Shown in pieces: positions 49,201-58,920 of a stretch of 64,000 bases of DNA. The stretch is taken from contig CAJINV010000028.1 in assembly GCA_905178155.1 (NCBI GenBank), forward strand, positions 169,235 through 233,234, in the 5' to 3' direction. The notes beneath the pieces are model-generated. The model made no database searches. It was not told the DNA's origin and was given only the letters and a program-made list of their open reading frames with translations. The stretch comes from Amoebophrya sp. A120. Its lineage: Eukaryota > Sar > Dinophyceae > Syndiniales > Amoebophryaceae. The translations under genes were made by a program, and so were the position numbers. Numbering within the stretch: the stretch's first letter is position 1; the number at the start of each line of letters is the position of its first letter.

Positions 49201-50473
49201 CGGATGCATAGCTCTTCGGGCTGGAGGCTTTTTGCCTGGTTCAGGACATCCCTCACCTTTTTTCCCTCTAGTATCCCATGAAAAAACTGTTTCACTCTGA
49301 TGATCTTAATCTTATCAAGATCTGCATCACCAGTTTGTTACAAATGACACAGAAAATTTGCCATGCGCGCTTCCCAAGGGAAAAGACGCTGTTAAATCAA
49401 TGTCTTGCAAGTGTAGCAAGACAAGTCGTTCCGTGCTCTATTCTCTGCATCACAAGTTCACAGTGAAACAGTTTTTTCTTGCGATATCTAGCTGTGCCTT
49501 CGTCACCCCGCTGGCGGTTTGCCCCTCCCTCTTTTTTTCTGCTTATCCAACCAAAAAAAGCAAAGTAGGTGTATAACTTTGTGATGCGCTATATGCAAGA
49601 TGATTGAGCTTGCGGCACGGCTGTCATGCTGGTCACGCATTTTTACAGGCCCCCTTCATGCGTGGTTTCACGTTTTGTCTCTCTGCGCATGACAGGTTTT
49701 TGCTATCATCATGCCAGACAGATTTGTAATGCTGTTTCGGCAAAAAAAAGCTACTTACTTACACCTTACAATGTTTTATCCTTGGATACTGCTTTCTCCA
49801 ACTTCACTTTGGAAGTTTATGCATTGCAAAAGTATCGTATTGGTAGTAATCGCATTACATACAAATTGGCTCCGCACGACGAATGAAATTTGTCATGCTG
49901 TTTTACCTTGGGGTGGAGGTTTCCAATGCACGACTGCGATTACTACGAGTACGATACTTTTGCACAAGATAAAGTTGGGCTCCAGCCGATTGCGGATGAG
50001 AAACAGTCGTTGATCTTTCTGATATCAAGTGCAAATATGTCTGGGTCTGGAACAATGCATGTTTGTCATGCTTGTCTGGCATGACTCACTCTTAAATCTG
50101 TCATGCACGTTACCCAAGAGCCCCATTTTTCTCTCATGTAGAAAGGCAGTTTGTCATGCAGAACAGGCAACGCCAACACCTAAAAGCTCAAAAACTTGTC
50201 ATGCTGTGCCAGCACTTGTGGTCTCCTCATGATACGCCACCCAGCACCACAAGTTTCCCGACCCAGACACATTTGCACTTCATATCGGTCCTGCAAACGT
50301 AGGCCGCCTTCCCCTCTGTACGATGCTTCGTCCGTTTTGCGCAATATCGTAAGCTGCTTTTCTTCAGCAAGAAGTGCCTTGACGAGGGCTTTCTTCGATT
50401 TCTGTTGCGCAGCGGGCTTCTTCTTTTTGGCCTTTCCATTTCCATTTTTCGCCAGCACCTGCGTAGTTGACAT
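43260..50473 (-). CDS. Introner-riddled gene (or two genes) encoding a Lys/Ser-rich protein
   Basis: ATG at 50,473: MSTTQVLAKNGNGKAKKKK ... ALLAEEKQLTILRKTDEAS. Removing elements at 50,023, 49,818 and 49,272 continues it as LQDRKINDCFSSAIGWSPTS, KVKLEKAVSKDKT and KAQLEGKKVRDVLNQAKSLQ. Further exons include RAADFQLEYGLRPGDVMGTE (about 48,690), SEYVEVPEDIFVKMHNLDGG (about 48,300), ELTKENLQMINGLVTGRK (46,430), NQIKINEDMEVAATGASTSM (46,110) and TTTQTPAPTTASSSKAPS (45,750/45,290). A long low-complexity tail follows (KAKLVDAEKKDDKNVDH, IKKSSSSKDKKSSS, KKKDKKKKNNDSEEH) to about 43,400. Frames agree across most elements. The region 46.9-47.9 kb is unclear and could separate two genes. No family recognised. 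Confidence 0.5.
43467..43629. mobile_element. Introner (AAAAGTATCG family)
   Basis: 163 bp, TATGCAGTGCAAAAGC ... GATACTTTTGCGATTCATA, exact 5-bp repeat TCTTG. Removal joins NKKKDKKKKNNDSEEH in frame. Confidence 0.85.
44360..44659. mobile_element. Introner (GTCTGGGTCTGG family)
   Basis: 300 bp, TATCCACTGCAAATCATG ... ACTTTTGCAGTGCGTA with CTGGGTCTGG/CAGACCCAGAC inner repeats. Flanks diverged, but removal gives VVDALNLVGHKSGARN in frame. Confidence 0.75.
45030..45253. mobile_element. Introner (CTCCCCCTCCCCC family)
   Basis: 224 bp with termini TATAACAATGCACAACTCC / GGAGTTGTGCACTTCCATA and inner CCCCCTCCCCCTC inverted repeat. Exact 5-bp repeat CGACG. Confidence 0.85.
45298..45736. mobile_element. 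Long introner, probably nested
   Basis: 439 bp, TATCAAATTCAAATATGTC ... ATATTTGCCATGCATA, exact 5-bp repeat GGTCT. A second CAAATATGTCTGGGTCTGG terminus inside (about 45,500) suggests one element within another. Removal joins SPTTTQTPAPTTASS in frame. Confidence 0.8.
45900..46065. mobile_element. Introner (AAAAGTATCG family)
   Basis: 166 bp, TATGCTCTGCAAAAGT ... CCTTTGCAATGCATA. Flanks TATCG/TAGCC. Removal joins EVAATGASTSMKRGAA in frame. Confidence 0.75.
48060..48209. mobile_element. Introner (AAAAGTATCG family)
   Basis: 150 bp, TATGCTGTGCAAAAGTATCG ... CACTTTTGCAATGCATA. Flanks ACAGC/ACAAC (4 of 5). Removal joins KWYCRRCGLGGRGG in frame. Confidence 0.75.
48970..49183. mobile_element. Introner (AAAAGTATCG family, diverged)
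   Basis: 214 bp, TATCCTCTGCAAAAGTC ... GCTTTTGCAATGCATA. Flanks no longer match. Removal joins RMGELGMVFSTESDD in frame. Confidence 0.65.
49272..49486. mobile_element. Introner (AAACTGTTTCACT family)
   Basis: 215 bp, TATCCCATGAAAAAACTG / CAGTTTTTTCTTGCGATA inverted termini, exact 5-bp repeat TCTAG. Removal joins TKAQLEGKKVRDV in frame. Confidence 0.85.
49818..49971. mobile_element. Introner (AAAAGTATCG family)
   Basis: 154 bp, TATGCATTGCAAAAGTATCG ... TACTTTTGCACAAGATA, exact 5-bp repeat AAGTT. An allied copy sits at the same place in the block at 55,808. Confidence 0.9.
50023..50284. mobile_element. Introner (GTCTGGGTCTGG family)
   Basis: 262 bp, TATCAAGTGCAAATATG ... CATTTGCACTTCATA. Flanks diverged. 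Removal joins RLQDRKINDCFSS in frame. Shared with the block copy at 56,013. Confidence 0.8.
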
Positions 50474-50582
50474 TGCCGCAATTTTATCAAAAGAAGGAGG
50501 GAATACGAATACAAAACAAAAACTATAGGTAAATAAGCCTACATCACATGGCTCCTCGGGTTTGCAAGTTAGTATTGCCCTG

Positions 50583-51108
50583 TCAGAGTGGGCAAATTAA
50601 GATGATCATACTCATGTTGGTAAATTCGAAAAAGCCGTCTGGCTTTAGTACTTCCTTGTTGCCCGCTCCGGGCGGCCCGGCAGCGCTGTCCTCTGGCATG
50701 ATGTTTCCAGGAATGAGCGTCGTCGCAGGCGGCCGCGTCGTGTCGCTTGAGTTGGGATGTCGCTTGTTTCAATGTCGCTTGTTGTCGCTTCCAATAAAAT
50801 CCAAGTCAGATAATTTTTCGAATGCACCGCAAAACAAAGTGATGCAATATGATAATTTTTCACAAAAAAGAAAAACGTCTTTTGTGTCTCGAGCCTCACG
50901 TAGAGACGAGCGTAGTATGTTCGGAAGAGATCGCTGCATGAAAGAAAAGAGTGTGACACGATTACACTGTGCTTCGCGACATTTTTATCGATAAGCATAG
51001 CAAAAACACAATGGAGAGCAAAAACAGTGCGCCGCCGTAGAGCGTGATCTTCTGCAATAGTCGATCAGGGATCGTTGGCTTTTTCTCAACAAACATTGGC
51101 ATCAGCAT
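50583..51108 (-). CDS. Small membrane protein exon(s)
   Basis: ATG at 51,108 opens MLMPMFVEKKPTIPDRLLQK followed by one hydrophobic segment (ITLYGGALFLLSIVFLL). The frame stops at 50,962 if unspliced (48 aa). A second protein-like stretch (about 50,720-50,583, ending FEFTNMSMIILICPL and TGA) could be its terminal exon. That stop lies 110 bp upstream of the next gene's ATG (50,473, same strand). Function unknown. Confidence 0.4.
50879..50941. repeat. Dispersed ~60-bp conserved element, copy 1
   Basis: TTTGTGTCTCGAGCCTCACG through AGAGATCGCTGC. TGTCTC...GAGACG forms a short stem. Closely matched at 58,862-58,920. Confidence 0.7.
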
Positions 51109-51829
51109 CACCTCACGCACCCCGCACTTCTACCCGCACTTCTAAAAAATGAAAAACTGATCATCTTTGCACCGAGGATAAGAGATCACAATGTCGTTGT
51201 AGTTGCATGGAGATCAGATGCGCAACTATTTTCGGGCTCGACTGTGACGAAGAGAACTTGAACTGTCTCTGGTGCGTGGGGGTCTCTAAACTACAGTACA
51301 AGATCAGTCGACTCTGAGCCGTCCGTCGTGGTTCAAAATGGCTACTACGGAAAAAAAACAAGGAACCTTCAGGATCTTCCATCACCATCCTTTTTCTGCC
51401 AGGATCATGGAGAAACTGATTTCTCTTCCGTATAAACGAGCAGCTGGTGTACTGACTGGATCAAGCGAGATCATCTTGTCTTCATCTCGTGTTGCTAAAT
51501 TGTTAGTATCAGAGCTAGACCGCGGCCAGAGAGATCCGTTTTTTTTGTGTCAAACTACTTTCGCTCCGAACCAGAACCAGAATGCATGGTCTGACGGGCC
51601 AGAGACCAATGAGAGGAGCTTTGAGCTTGCTGCTTTGTTTTGCTTTTGCTTGTTTTGCTTTTGATTTTGTTATCGCTTTTGTGACAACTACCATGCAGAA
51701 GATCTCGGTTTCAAGTTCAAAATAACAAAAAGTCGCTGGTGCTCCGGTTGTGCTGTTCCTTATGTGTGTGTGCAGACCGCAATCTACTCCGTGGTTGAAA
51801 CAATGCAGCACCAGCACTCCGGAGCTTTC

Positions 51830-51920
51830 ATTTAGATGTAGTAAACAGAAGCTTTCGTGTAGCGGTTGACAGAAGTTTTCATTTAGATGTAGTAAACAGA
51901 AGCTTTCATTTAGATGTGAG
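51830..51920. repeat. Short degenerate tandem repeat
   Basis: About three copies of TTCATTTAGATGTAGTAAAC-AGAAGC with truncated spacing. The surrounding 51.1-52.1 kb shows no supported gene. Confidence 0.6.
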
Positions 51921-52199
51921 ACTGCTGGGACGGAGTTGATGAAGGCACAGAAATTGCATTTGCATCGGGAGCTAAGCACAACTCAGGTAGTGAAATAGGT
52001 ATAAACATACGAGGATGCCCTCCGTTCTCAACCAGCAACGTGGAATTGCTTTTCCAGTTCCTATTGTAACTCTAAAAGAACTAAATCTACAGTTCTTGCT
52101 GCGTACATTCAATTCATAGTATTGTACCTGAAAATTGCACTAGAAAACAGCCTCTCGCTGCGGAAGCGCGGCACGAGGTCAGCTGAAATCAAATTGATT

Positions 52200-52700
52200 T
52201 TACTCCCAGTCGTCCGCGTCAAAATACTGACACTCCGCCTCTTCCTCCGCAGTGAGTGCGGCCCTCCCCTGATCAGCCCGTTCAGTGGTCAGGATCTTTT
52301 CGTCCTCCTGTGCGGAATTGGCACCACCGTGATGGTCCACCGCTGCTGTAGAGGGCACACCGCTCCATCGTGAAGAACCACAGCGCCTCGCTCGCGCGGC
52401 CGCGTCTCTCACCACGACCCCTTGCCGGTGCGAAGATTTCTTTCTCGCGCCATCGCTTCGCACCAGCGGCGATCCACTTCTGCGTATGCGTGCCCCACCC
52501 TCGTCGCGGCGGCCTAGTGGTACCAAAGCTGCGACATCCTCCTGGCTCTTTGCGTCCACGATCAGGATCTCGTTCTCCTTTTTGAGCTCCGAGCCAGAAG
52601 AACTTGGGGTCGAACGCTGCAGTGAGCAGCCATTCCTTGCCTCGCCGCTGGAAATTTCCATTCGCGCCAGCAGGTCGGCCAAAACATCACCGGAAAAGCT
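52200..52700 (-). CDS. Charged hypothetical protein, C-terminal exon
   Basis: Open frame of about 165 codons to a stop at 52,200. It begins near PKSFSGDVLADLLARMEISS and ends EEEAECQYFDADDWE. Rich in Glu, Arg and Ala; likely disordered with an acidic tail. The upstream border is unclear: an in-frame stop lies just before, at 52,716, next to a sequence resembling an introner end. No family recognised. Confidence 0.4.
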   Translation of the reverse strand, partial: SFSGDVLADLLARMEISSGEARNGCSLQRSTPSSSGSELKKENEILIVDAKSQEDVAALVPLGRRDEGGARIRRSGSPLVRSDGARKKSSHRQGVVVRDAAARARRCGSSRWSGVPSTAAVDHHGGANSAQEDEKILTTERADQGRAALTAEEEAECQYFDADDWE

Positions 52701-53021
52701 TTTCGGACGAGTTTATGCAGCACAAAAACGTGGTTCCCAGCAGCATCTTCCCGAATTTTTTGTGATGCATATTTGCATGCTCAGAGGCAGAGCGCCCCCA
52801 CACAAGCACAACATGCAGGGCGATTGCTAATGGTGTTCTTACTAGGGAAAAATCCGTATCCTAGTACGGGAGTGAACCCACGATGCTTTCGGACTAGCTA
52901 CCAGAGGGTCGAATTCAGAGCGTAGCAGCCAAGCCGGTCATCACGCGTGGGTTCCAAGAATAAAAGCTGCCCGGACTTGCGGTCTTGCAGATTTTGATTT
53001 TTCATCTTGACGTACACGTAC

Positions 53022-56000
53022 TTAAATGTAAAAGAGTGGGGACCACGACCTTTTTCTGCAGCGTAGGTATTCTGCGGGACTCAAATGCAACAGCTCGTCC
53101 GGCTCCAGGCATCGCATTTCCACGTCGCCCTCCTTGTCGTCGGGTAACAGAACAAAGGGCACCGCGCCCGAAGGTCCGAGATCATCTTCTTCCGGAAGAT
53201 TTTTACAGGCAGCTGTTGTTGATACCCCGGCCTCGCGGCCCGTCGCGCTGGAAGCTGCTGATCCTTCTTGCCCGTCCTCTTGCTCCTGTGCTTTCTTCTG
53301 TGAGGACGAGGAAAACCCGATCTTTAGGGCCATGTACACGCGATCCAGCGGGCAAGGGTCTTTCATCCGGAACTCGATCGCCTGGGGCTGGTATCCTGTG
53401 CAAAAGCATCGTACTGGTATAAATCGCAATACGAATTGGCTCAGCAATACAAATTAAACTTGTATATGCTGATTTGCATTAACAACTAGATTTGTAATGC
53501 GTAACTGCAATTAGTACGAGTACGATACTTTTGCAATGCATAGCTTGGTCGACATGAAGCGTTTCACCTCTTGGACGTGCTGGTCAAGCAGCCGCGCGGT
53601 CACGAATTCGTAGGAGGGACAGTAAAAACTCCAGATACGGTGTTGCAGGTCGCGCGTCTTGCGCATCCACATTTTGTAAATCTTGTACCGCCGTTTGCGA
53701 AAGCTCCGCAACTGTGTCGCGAGGTGCCGCGACACACTCTCGCCTACCAAGTGATGTTGCAGGTCCTGTGTCCCCTCGCCGCGTGCCGGTAGTTGTAGTT
53801 CAGACACAGAAGTTTTATCATTCCCACTCTTGTTGTTCAGCTGCAGCACTGGCATCTTCAAGGGCTGCTCTCGACGCTCGGCATACGAGGTGACAAGTTG
53901 CAGCAATTTTTCCTCTCGGTGGAGCAGCTCCGCGGTCTTACTAGCTCCGCCCGTGCTGAGGAGCAAGTGGGGCCGGCGAGCAGCCGCAGCGTTGGCCCCG
54001 TGGAGCAGCGCCTGAGTATAGGTATCCAGCGCGAAAGCCAAGCTGGCCTGGTCAATTTCCGGGTAGGTATACAGCAACTGCGCGAAGAGGGCCCCCTCCT
54101 CGGCATTCACCTTGTTCCAGTCGCGTAGAAACGCCGACCGCCACCGCCGCAACCGCGCACGCCAGGCGCGCTGCTCGCCCATCAGCGAAAGGTACTGCTC
54201 GTGTAGGCCACGCCCAAGAAACAGCAAGTGCGTCTGGTACAGGGGGTCGAAGGGATCCTCGGACCGAGATTTCTGTTTTTCAAAATTCATGAAAATTCCA
54301 TTTCAAACAATTTCAAACACCAGGGGTATCTTCCAAACGTGATCCATCATGCAGAGTGCAGCAGAGAAATTTCAAGTTACGCTGATAATTTCATCGACAT
54401 GAGTGTAGTTTTCACTGTAGTACGTACAAATATTAACATGAGCAAGAACAAATTTTTTCGATACGACTTTTTGGACATGCTGCAGCCGGATCTCCTCGCA
54501 CCGGGTTGTGACGGACCGTTCCAACTCATGAGAGTACAAAACCTCCCTGCTTCCCTCACTCATTTGTGATGCAGAATTACCAACCACTATCACGAAGACA
54601 AACTCTCGCGTGGAGGCACTGTTTGCATGATAAATTTCGGAACGACCTGATACAGTACGACAATCAGTGAGCGCAGATTGGTCATGCGCAAGGCCGCCCA
54701 TTTCTTCCGTTGCTTGGGTTGCTGCTGTTGATCTTGCACCTTCAATCACTCCTTGATGAGTGGGACGGTTGGGAGGTTGTGCGCATCAACTCTCATAAAC
54801 TTCATCCAGCATGGCGGCCCGTTTCTGCAGACTGGTACTCACGAATTTATTCACGGAGTCGTAGTAGTGTTGCAGGGTAACGACCGGCAGGTTGCACTGC
54901 TCCGGTGGCGGTGGTCGCGGAGCATGTAACAGTTCTTGTGCATTCTCTCTGGAGCAGCCCACTCCTCTTGTGCCAGCGTGACAAGTGCCGTCACCAGCGG
55001 CAGGTCTCGACGCCGCGCAGTGTGTCCCCATCTCGCTAGTCCTTGCACCCCGTGGCCCGTCCGCTCCGGCACCACGAGCCGCCGCTGCCAACGAGCGCGG
55101 CACCAGGTGCGTAGTCCAATCGATGGGACCGGTGTTTTTTCTCCGGTCCGATTGACCCGTCGCGGTGGGCAATATCAGATGTAAAAAATGTCTGGGTCTG
55201 TAAGAATGCAGATTTTTGTCATGCTGCTTTTGCATGACACAAAATGTCTCTCATGGAAGCCCTAGCACCATAGGTTTCGAGAAGCTTCCGCTTTGCTTAA
55301 TCCGCATGACAAATCCCCCATTTTCGTGACAGGAAATGGGCGCCTTTTGCTGCCTATGCATGAGAGATTTGTCTGTGTTGTGAAATGCGCATCACAAGTT
55401 CGCATCCTTCCAGACCCAGACATTTTTACAGCTGATAGGCAACACGGAGGAACAACTCGAAGATGCGCCAGAAAGAGGGTCTGTCGGCAGAGCCCCGCTG
55501 GCGGTTTGCCCCTCTTTCTTTTTTTCTGCTTATCCAACCAAAAAAAGCAAAGGAGGTGTATAACTTTGTGATGCGCTACATGCAAGATGATTGAGCTTGC
55601 GGCACGGCTGTCATGCTGGTCACGCATTTTTACAGGCCCCCTTCATGCGTGGTTTCACGTATTGTCTCGTCTCTGCGCATGACAGGTTTTTGCTATCATC
55701 ATGCCAGACAGATTTGTAATGCTGTTTCGGCAAAAAAAAGCTACTTACTTACACCTTACAATGTTTTATCCTTGGATACTGCTTTCTCCAACTTCACTTT
55801 GGAAGTTTATGCATTGCAAAAGTATCGTATTCGTAGTAATTGCATTACATACAAATTGGCTCAGCATGACAAATGGAATTTGTCATGCTGTTTTACCTCG
55901 GGGTGGAGATTTCCAATGCACGACTGCGATTACTACGAGTACGATACTTTTGCACAAGATAAAGTTGGGCTCCAGCCGATTGCGGATGAGAAACGGTCGT

Positions 56001-56720
56001 TGATCTTTCTGGTATCAAGTGCAAATATGTCTGGGTCTGGAAGATGAATGCATGTTTGTCATGCTTGTCTGGCATGACTCTTAAATCTGTCATGCACGTT
56101 ACCCAAGAGCCCCATTTTTCTCTCATGCAGATACGCAGTTTGTCATGCAGAACAGGCAACGCCAATGCCTAAAAGCTCAAAAACTTGTCATCCTGTGCCA
56201 GCACTTGTGGTCTCCTCATGATACGCCACCCAGCATCACAAGTTTCCCGACCCAGACACATTTGCATTTCATATCGGTCCTGCAATCGCAAGCCACCTTC
56301 CCCTCTGTACGATGCTTCGTCCGTTTTGCGCAATATCGTAAGCTGCTTTTCTTTATCAAATGTAAAAATGTCTGGGTCTGGAAGAATGCAACTTGTGATG
56401 CTGCATTTGGATTCCAGAAGAATCTGTATTGCATGAGTACCAAAAGGAATGCAATTTTTGCTACGCGGAGAGGGCATTTGTCATGCGGAATAGGCACCAA
56501 GAAGATCTCACAAAATCTGTGATGCTAGGGCATGCATTACAGGCATCAGGGCTCATGCAAAACGTGCATGACAAGTGTCAGAATCTTCCAGACCCAGACA
56601 TTTTTACACTTGATATTCTTTCGAAAGAAGTGCCTCGACGGAGGAACAACTCGGGGATGCGCCCGAAAGAGGGTCTGTCGGCAGAGCACTGCTGCTCGAT
56701 TGCTGTGCCGGTCGGGTCAT
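53022..56720 (-). CDS. Multi-exon helical protein carrying a copied block from the neighbouring gene
   Basis: ATG at 56,720 (MTRPAQQSSSSALPTDPL). Downstream exons read SVNKFVSTSLQKRAAMLDEV, then LERSVTTRCEEIRLQHVQKV. A canonical GT-AG intron (about 54,446-54,277) follows, then a large exon (KSRSEDPFDPLYQTHLLFLG ... LLDQHVQEVKRFMSTK), and PQAIEFRMKDPCPLDRVYMA to a stop at 53,022. The long amphipathic helices resemble a BAR-type or coiled-coil protein; this is a guess. Between 55,493 and 56,638 the gene contains a block homologous to the gene at 50.4 kb, bounded by 50-bp direct repeats, so the expressed form of the 5' part is uncertain. Around 54.9-55.1 kb two frames are both protein-like. Confidence 0.5.
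53392..53542. mobile_element. Introner (AAAAGTATCG family)
   Basis: 151 bp, TATCCTGTGCAAAAGCATCG ... GATACTTTTGCAATGCATA. Flanks GCTGG/GCTTG (4 of 5). Removal joins KRFMSTKPQAIEFRMK in frame, whereas the GT-AG option meets a stop after about ten codons. Confidence 0.85.
54530..54791. mobile_element. Introner (ACAACCTCCC family)
   Basis: About 262 bp, inverted ends ACAAAACCTCCC / GGGAGGTTGTGCGC, 5-bp repeat CTCAT. Removal joins MLDEVYELERSVTTR in frame. Exact ends are ambiguous because the inverted and direct repeats overlap. Confidence 0.65.
55173..55437. mobile_element. Introner (GTCTGGGTCTGG family)
   Basis: 265 bp, TATCAGATGTAAAAAATG ... CATTTTTACAGCTGATA, exact 5-bp repeat GGCAA. Removal joins SCSSVLPTATGQSD in frame. 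Confidence 0.9.
55444..55493. repeat. 50-bp direct repeat, left copy
   Basis: ACGGAGGAACAACTCGAAGA through CGGCAGAGC; matches 56,638-56,687 with a few changes. Together they bracket the copied block. Confidence 0.85.
55493..56638. repeat. Block duplicated from (or to) 49,505-50,387
   Basis: Nearly identical to the 5' part of the gene at 50,473, including two shared introners (55,808-55,961 and 56,013-56,273) at the same sites. It differs by one extra introner (56,354-56,615) and scattered substitutions. Confidence 0.9.
56354..56615. mobile_element. Young introner absent from the paralogous block
   Basis: 262 bp, TATCAAATGTAAAAATGTC ... CATTTTTACACTTGATA, nearly perfect inverted termini, exact 5-bp repeat TTCTT. 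The empty site with a single TTCTT is at 50,360-50,364. Confidence 0.95.
56638..56687. repeat. 50-bp direct repeat, right copy
   Basis: ACGGAGGAACAACTCGGGGA through CGGCAGAGC; part of the first coding exon of the gene starting at 56,720. Confidence 0.85.
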
Positions 56721-56884
56721 GTTACTGTTTATCCATTGCAAAAGTACTTCTATCTTAAGTGCCTAGGCCTACTCCTATGTATCCAAAACAAATAATATAA
56801 ATCAATTGCAGTCCTGCATGACAAAGTTCTTTATCTTTGTCTTTCCCAAGAACCTCAATCAGCATTTTACAAACTCGACTTTTC

Positions 56885-57844
56885 TTATGCGAAAATTTGA
56901 ATTTGTGGTACAGTGCATTCTAGTACGAAGATGCTTGTGCTGTTGCAATGCATATGTTTGTCGTTTCCTTGTTCCGCAAGTGCGTAGCCCAGGGTTGCCT
57001 GTTGTTGGCCGAGCTGATCGTCAATAGAAATGGCTGAAGAGGACGTAGTTTCCCGAGCTGCCTCGTCACGCGCATCGCAGGGCAGTGAAAGCGGATCACG
57101 CGGCCCACCGCCATGTACATGTTCATCACGGGGCAGCGATCCTGTTGGTGTCTTCGCCGCAATAAGGTTGGTGGACACCGGTGCGCCGGAAGGAGATTCC
57201 GTTTCCGTCCCGTCACGGTTAGAAGAAGGTCGTCCATCAACATCTTCATCTACATCGGTAGCAGATGTTCCCCTTCCTATCGTTGCATCATCAAGAGCAC
57301 TTCCTGCTATGCAGGTCTTCATTCGAAACCTGCGTGGGCCAGACGCAATCTTCACAGGTTGGATTGGCTTCGCTGCAAGAAGAGCTCGAGTTGTGCTGCA
57401 AGTGAAGCGTCCACACTGCTGCAGCGCCGGTCCTCCGACGACCGAATTTGTAGTAGTTGCAGAGGACGAACAAGTCCCTCCATGGCTAGTTGAGACCGAA
57501 ACGCGCTTGCTGCCCAAGTGTTGCGGCGGGGGACCAGCTCCAGGTCGATGCCTGTACCGATTGCTCTGTAGCTGCAACAGCTTGCTAACCAGACGGCTTC
57601 TTGTAGTTGTGCCAGCTCCTGTTCCGCTGGCGTGTGCCCGCTGCAACAAGGCCCTGGCGACGCCGGGGACGTTTTTAGACGCGGAGGCAAGGGACGCCGC
57701 GCTCAAGGTCCCATAAACGAGGATCGTCCACCCGATGACCCGCGATACGAGTCTCAAGTAGAAGGCGACGGCACATGCGGATGCCGGTGCAGTTCCCAAT
57801 GTGGTAGTCCCTGACCACCGGGCCGTGGTCTGATAACTTCTCAT
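56885..57844 (-). CDS. Hypothetical membrane-anchored protein
   Basis: The first in-frame ATG gives MRSYQTTARWSGTTTLGT. Two hydrophobic stretches follow near the N-terminus (ACAVAFYLRLVSRVIGWTIL). The middle is Ser/Thr-rich and the C-terminal third acidic (ATDVDEDVDGRPSSNRDGTE). An upstream hydrophobic run (STGLIVVALATRVATIV) is in frame without an ATG and may belong to a further exon. The 3' end runs into an introner-like sequence near 56,945; removing it would place a TAA one base before the ATG at 56,720. No family recognised. Confidence 0.45.
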   Translation of the reverse strand: MRSYQTTARWSGTTTLGTAPASACAVAFYLRLVSRVIGWTILVYGTLSAASLASASKNVPGVARALLQRAHASGTGAGTTTRSRLVSKLLQLQSNRYRHRPGAGPPPQHLGSKRVSVSTSHGGTCSSSATTTNSVVGGPALQQCGRFTCSTTRALLAAKPIQPVKIASGPRRFRMKTCIAGSALDDATIGRGTSATDVDEDVDGRPSSNRDGTETESPSGAPVSTNLIAAKTPTGSLPRDEHVHGGGPRDPLSLPCDARDEAARETTSSSAISIDDQLGQQQATLGYALAEQGNDKHMHCNSTSIFVLECTVPQIQIFA

Positions 57845-58861
57845 GGTCTTGGTTTTTGCGTTTTGGTTTATCGAGACTATAGTTGCCACCCTTGTTGCAA
57901 GTGCGACAACAATCAGACCGGTGCTGATCAAATTTTTGTTTGTTATCAGGAGACTTTGAATTCTTTTGTCGCGATTTTATTACCTTGATGATCTGCGACA
58001 TTGGAGTTGGACTCAGAAAAGTGGGTGTTGTGAGATCATGGAGATATCACAGATGGACTGCGAAACGGAAACTGGAACTGAGTGGGCAGCTATACCTCTA
58101 CTTGATGCATGTCATATCAATACAAACTCAAACTTGGAGCTCGTTGTTGAACAAACCTCGTTTGCAAAATCAAAATGCAGCTGCCGATATAGAAATATGA
58201 AATTTGTAAGTGAAGACTTAGGCTAAAGAAAAAAAAATAGAGTCGTCAGGTGAAGATACGTACTCGCTGAAAAAAAAACGGAAAATACTTAAAGTGATCT
58301 CTGCGTTCTTCGGTGATCATTTTATACTTGTACCAGTGATGGAGATCGGACAAAAAAAGAACCAACCATTGCTGCACGCTGCTGACGCCGTCGGGTAGAG
58401 CAAGCCCTATACAAATCGCATGTCTAGCACATGATGACGCTGACAATGTGTGCGCTTATTTGGCGAACTGCTGCGTGCTATACTCTCTGTTAAAACCCGA
58501 AGAAGACCAAGCGCCCGGCTTGAGGCGATGAATAGTCAACTTTTTGAGAAAGTAACACTGCGGCAAGACTGTTTCCTTCGAGCGCGGACGCTTTCAAAAT
58601 TAGGCTCTTTCGGACTTAGCAGTGTCGACCTGTGGTTCGTCAACAAGCCGTAAGTGGTGGTACAACCCAGTCTATTGTTATGTATGTAAGCCATAGCAAA
58701 AATCTCAACAATGCGAATATGGCTACTTCACGTTCAACAGGAAGAGCAAAAGGCTAACCCGAGGTTGCAGTATCGTACAGGAATGAGCGCACCGAGGTGG
58801 CAATATCGTACTCAAACAGCTCTTCACAACGCAATACCACATCATTCTTGGTCACAAAGCA

Positions 58862-58920
58862 TTTGTGTCTCGATCCTTACGTAGAGACAAGTAGTGCGTG
58901 TTCGGACGAGATCGCTGCGA
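58862..58920. repeat. Dispersed ~60-bp conserved element, copy 2
   Basis: TTTGTGTCTCGATCCTTACG through GAGATCGCTGC. Stem TGTCTC/GAGACA kept; matches 50,879-50,941. Confidence 0.7.

Noticed and set aside
52850-52935. tRNA-like sequence (GTGGGTTCACTCCC on the minus strand)
   Set aside because: The T-arm stem does not close properly and no acceptor or anticodon stem could be formed.
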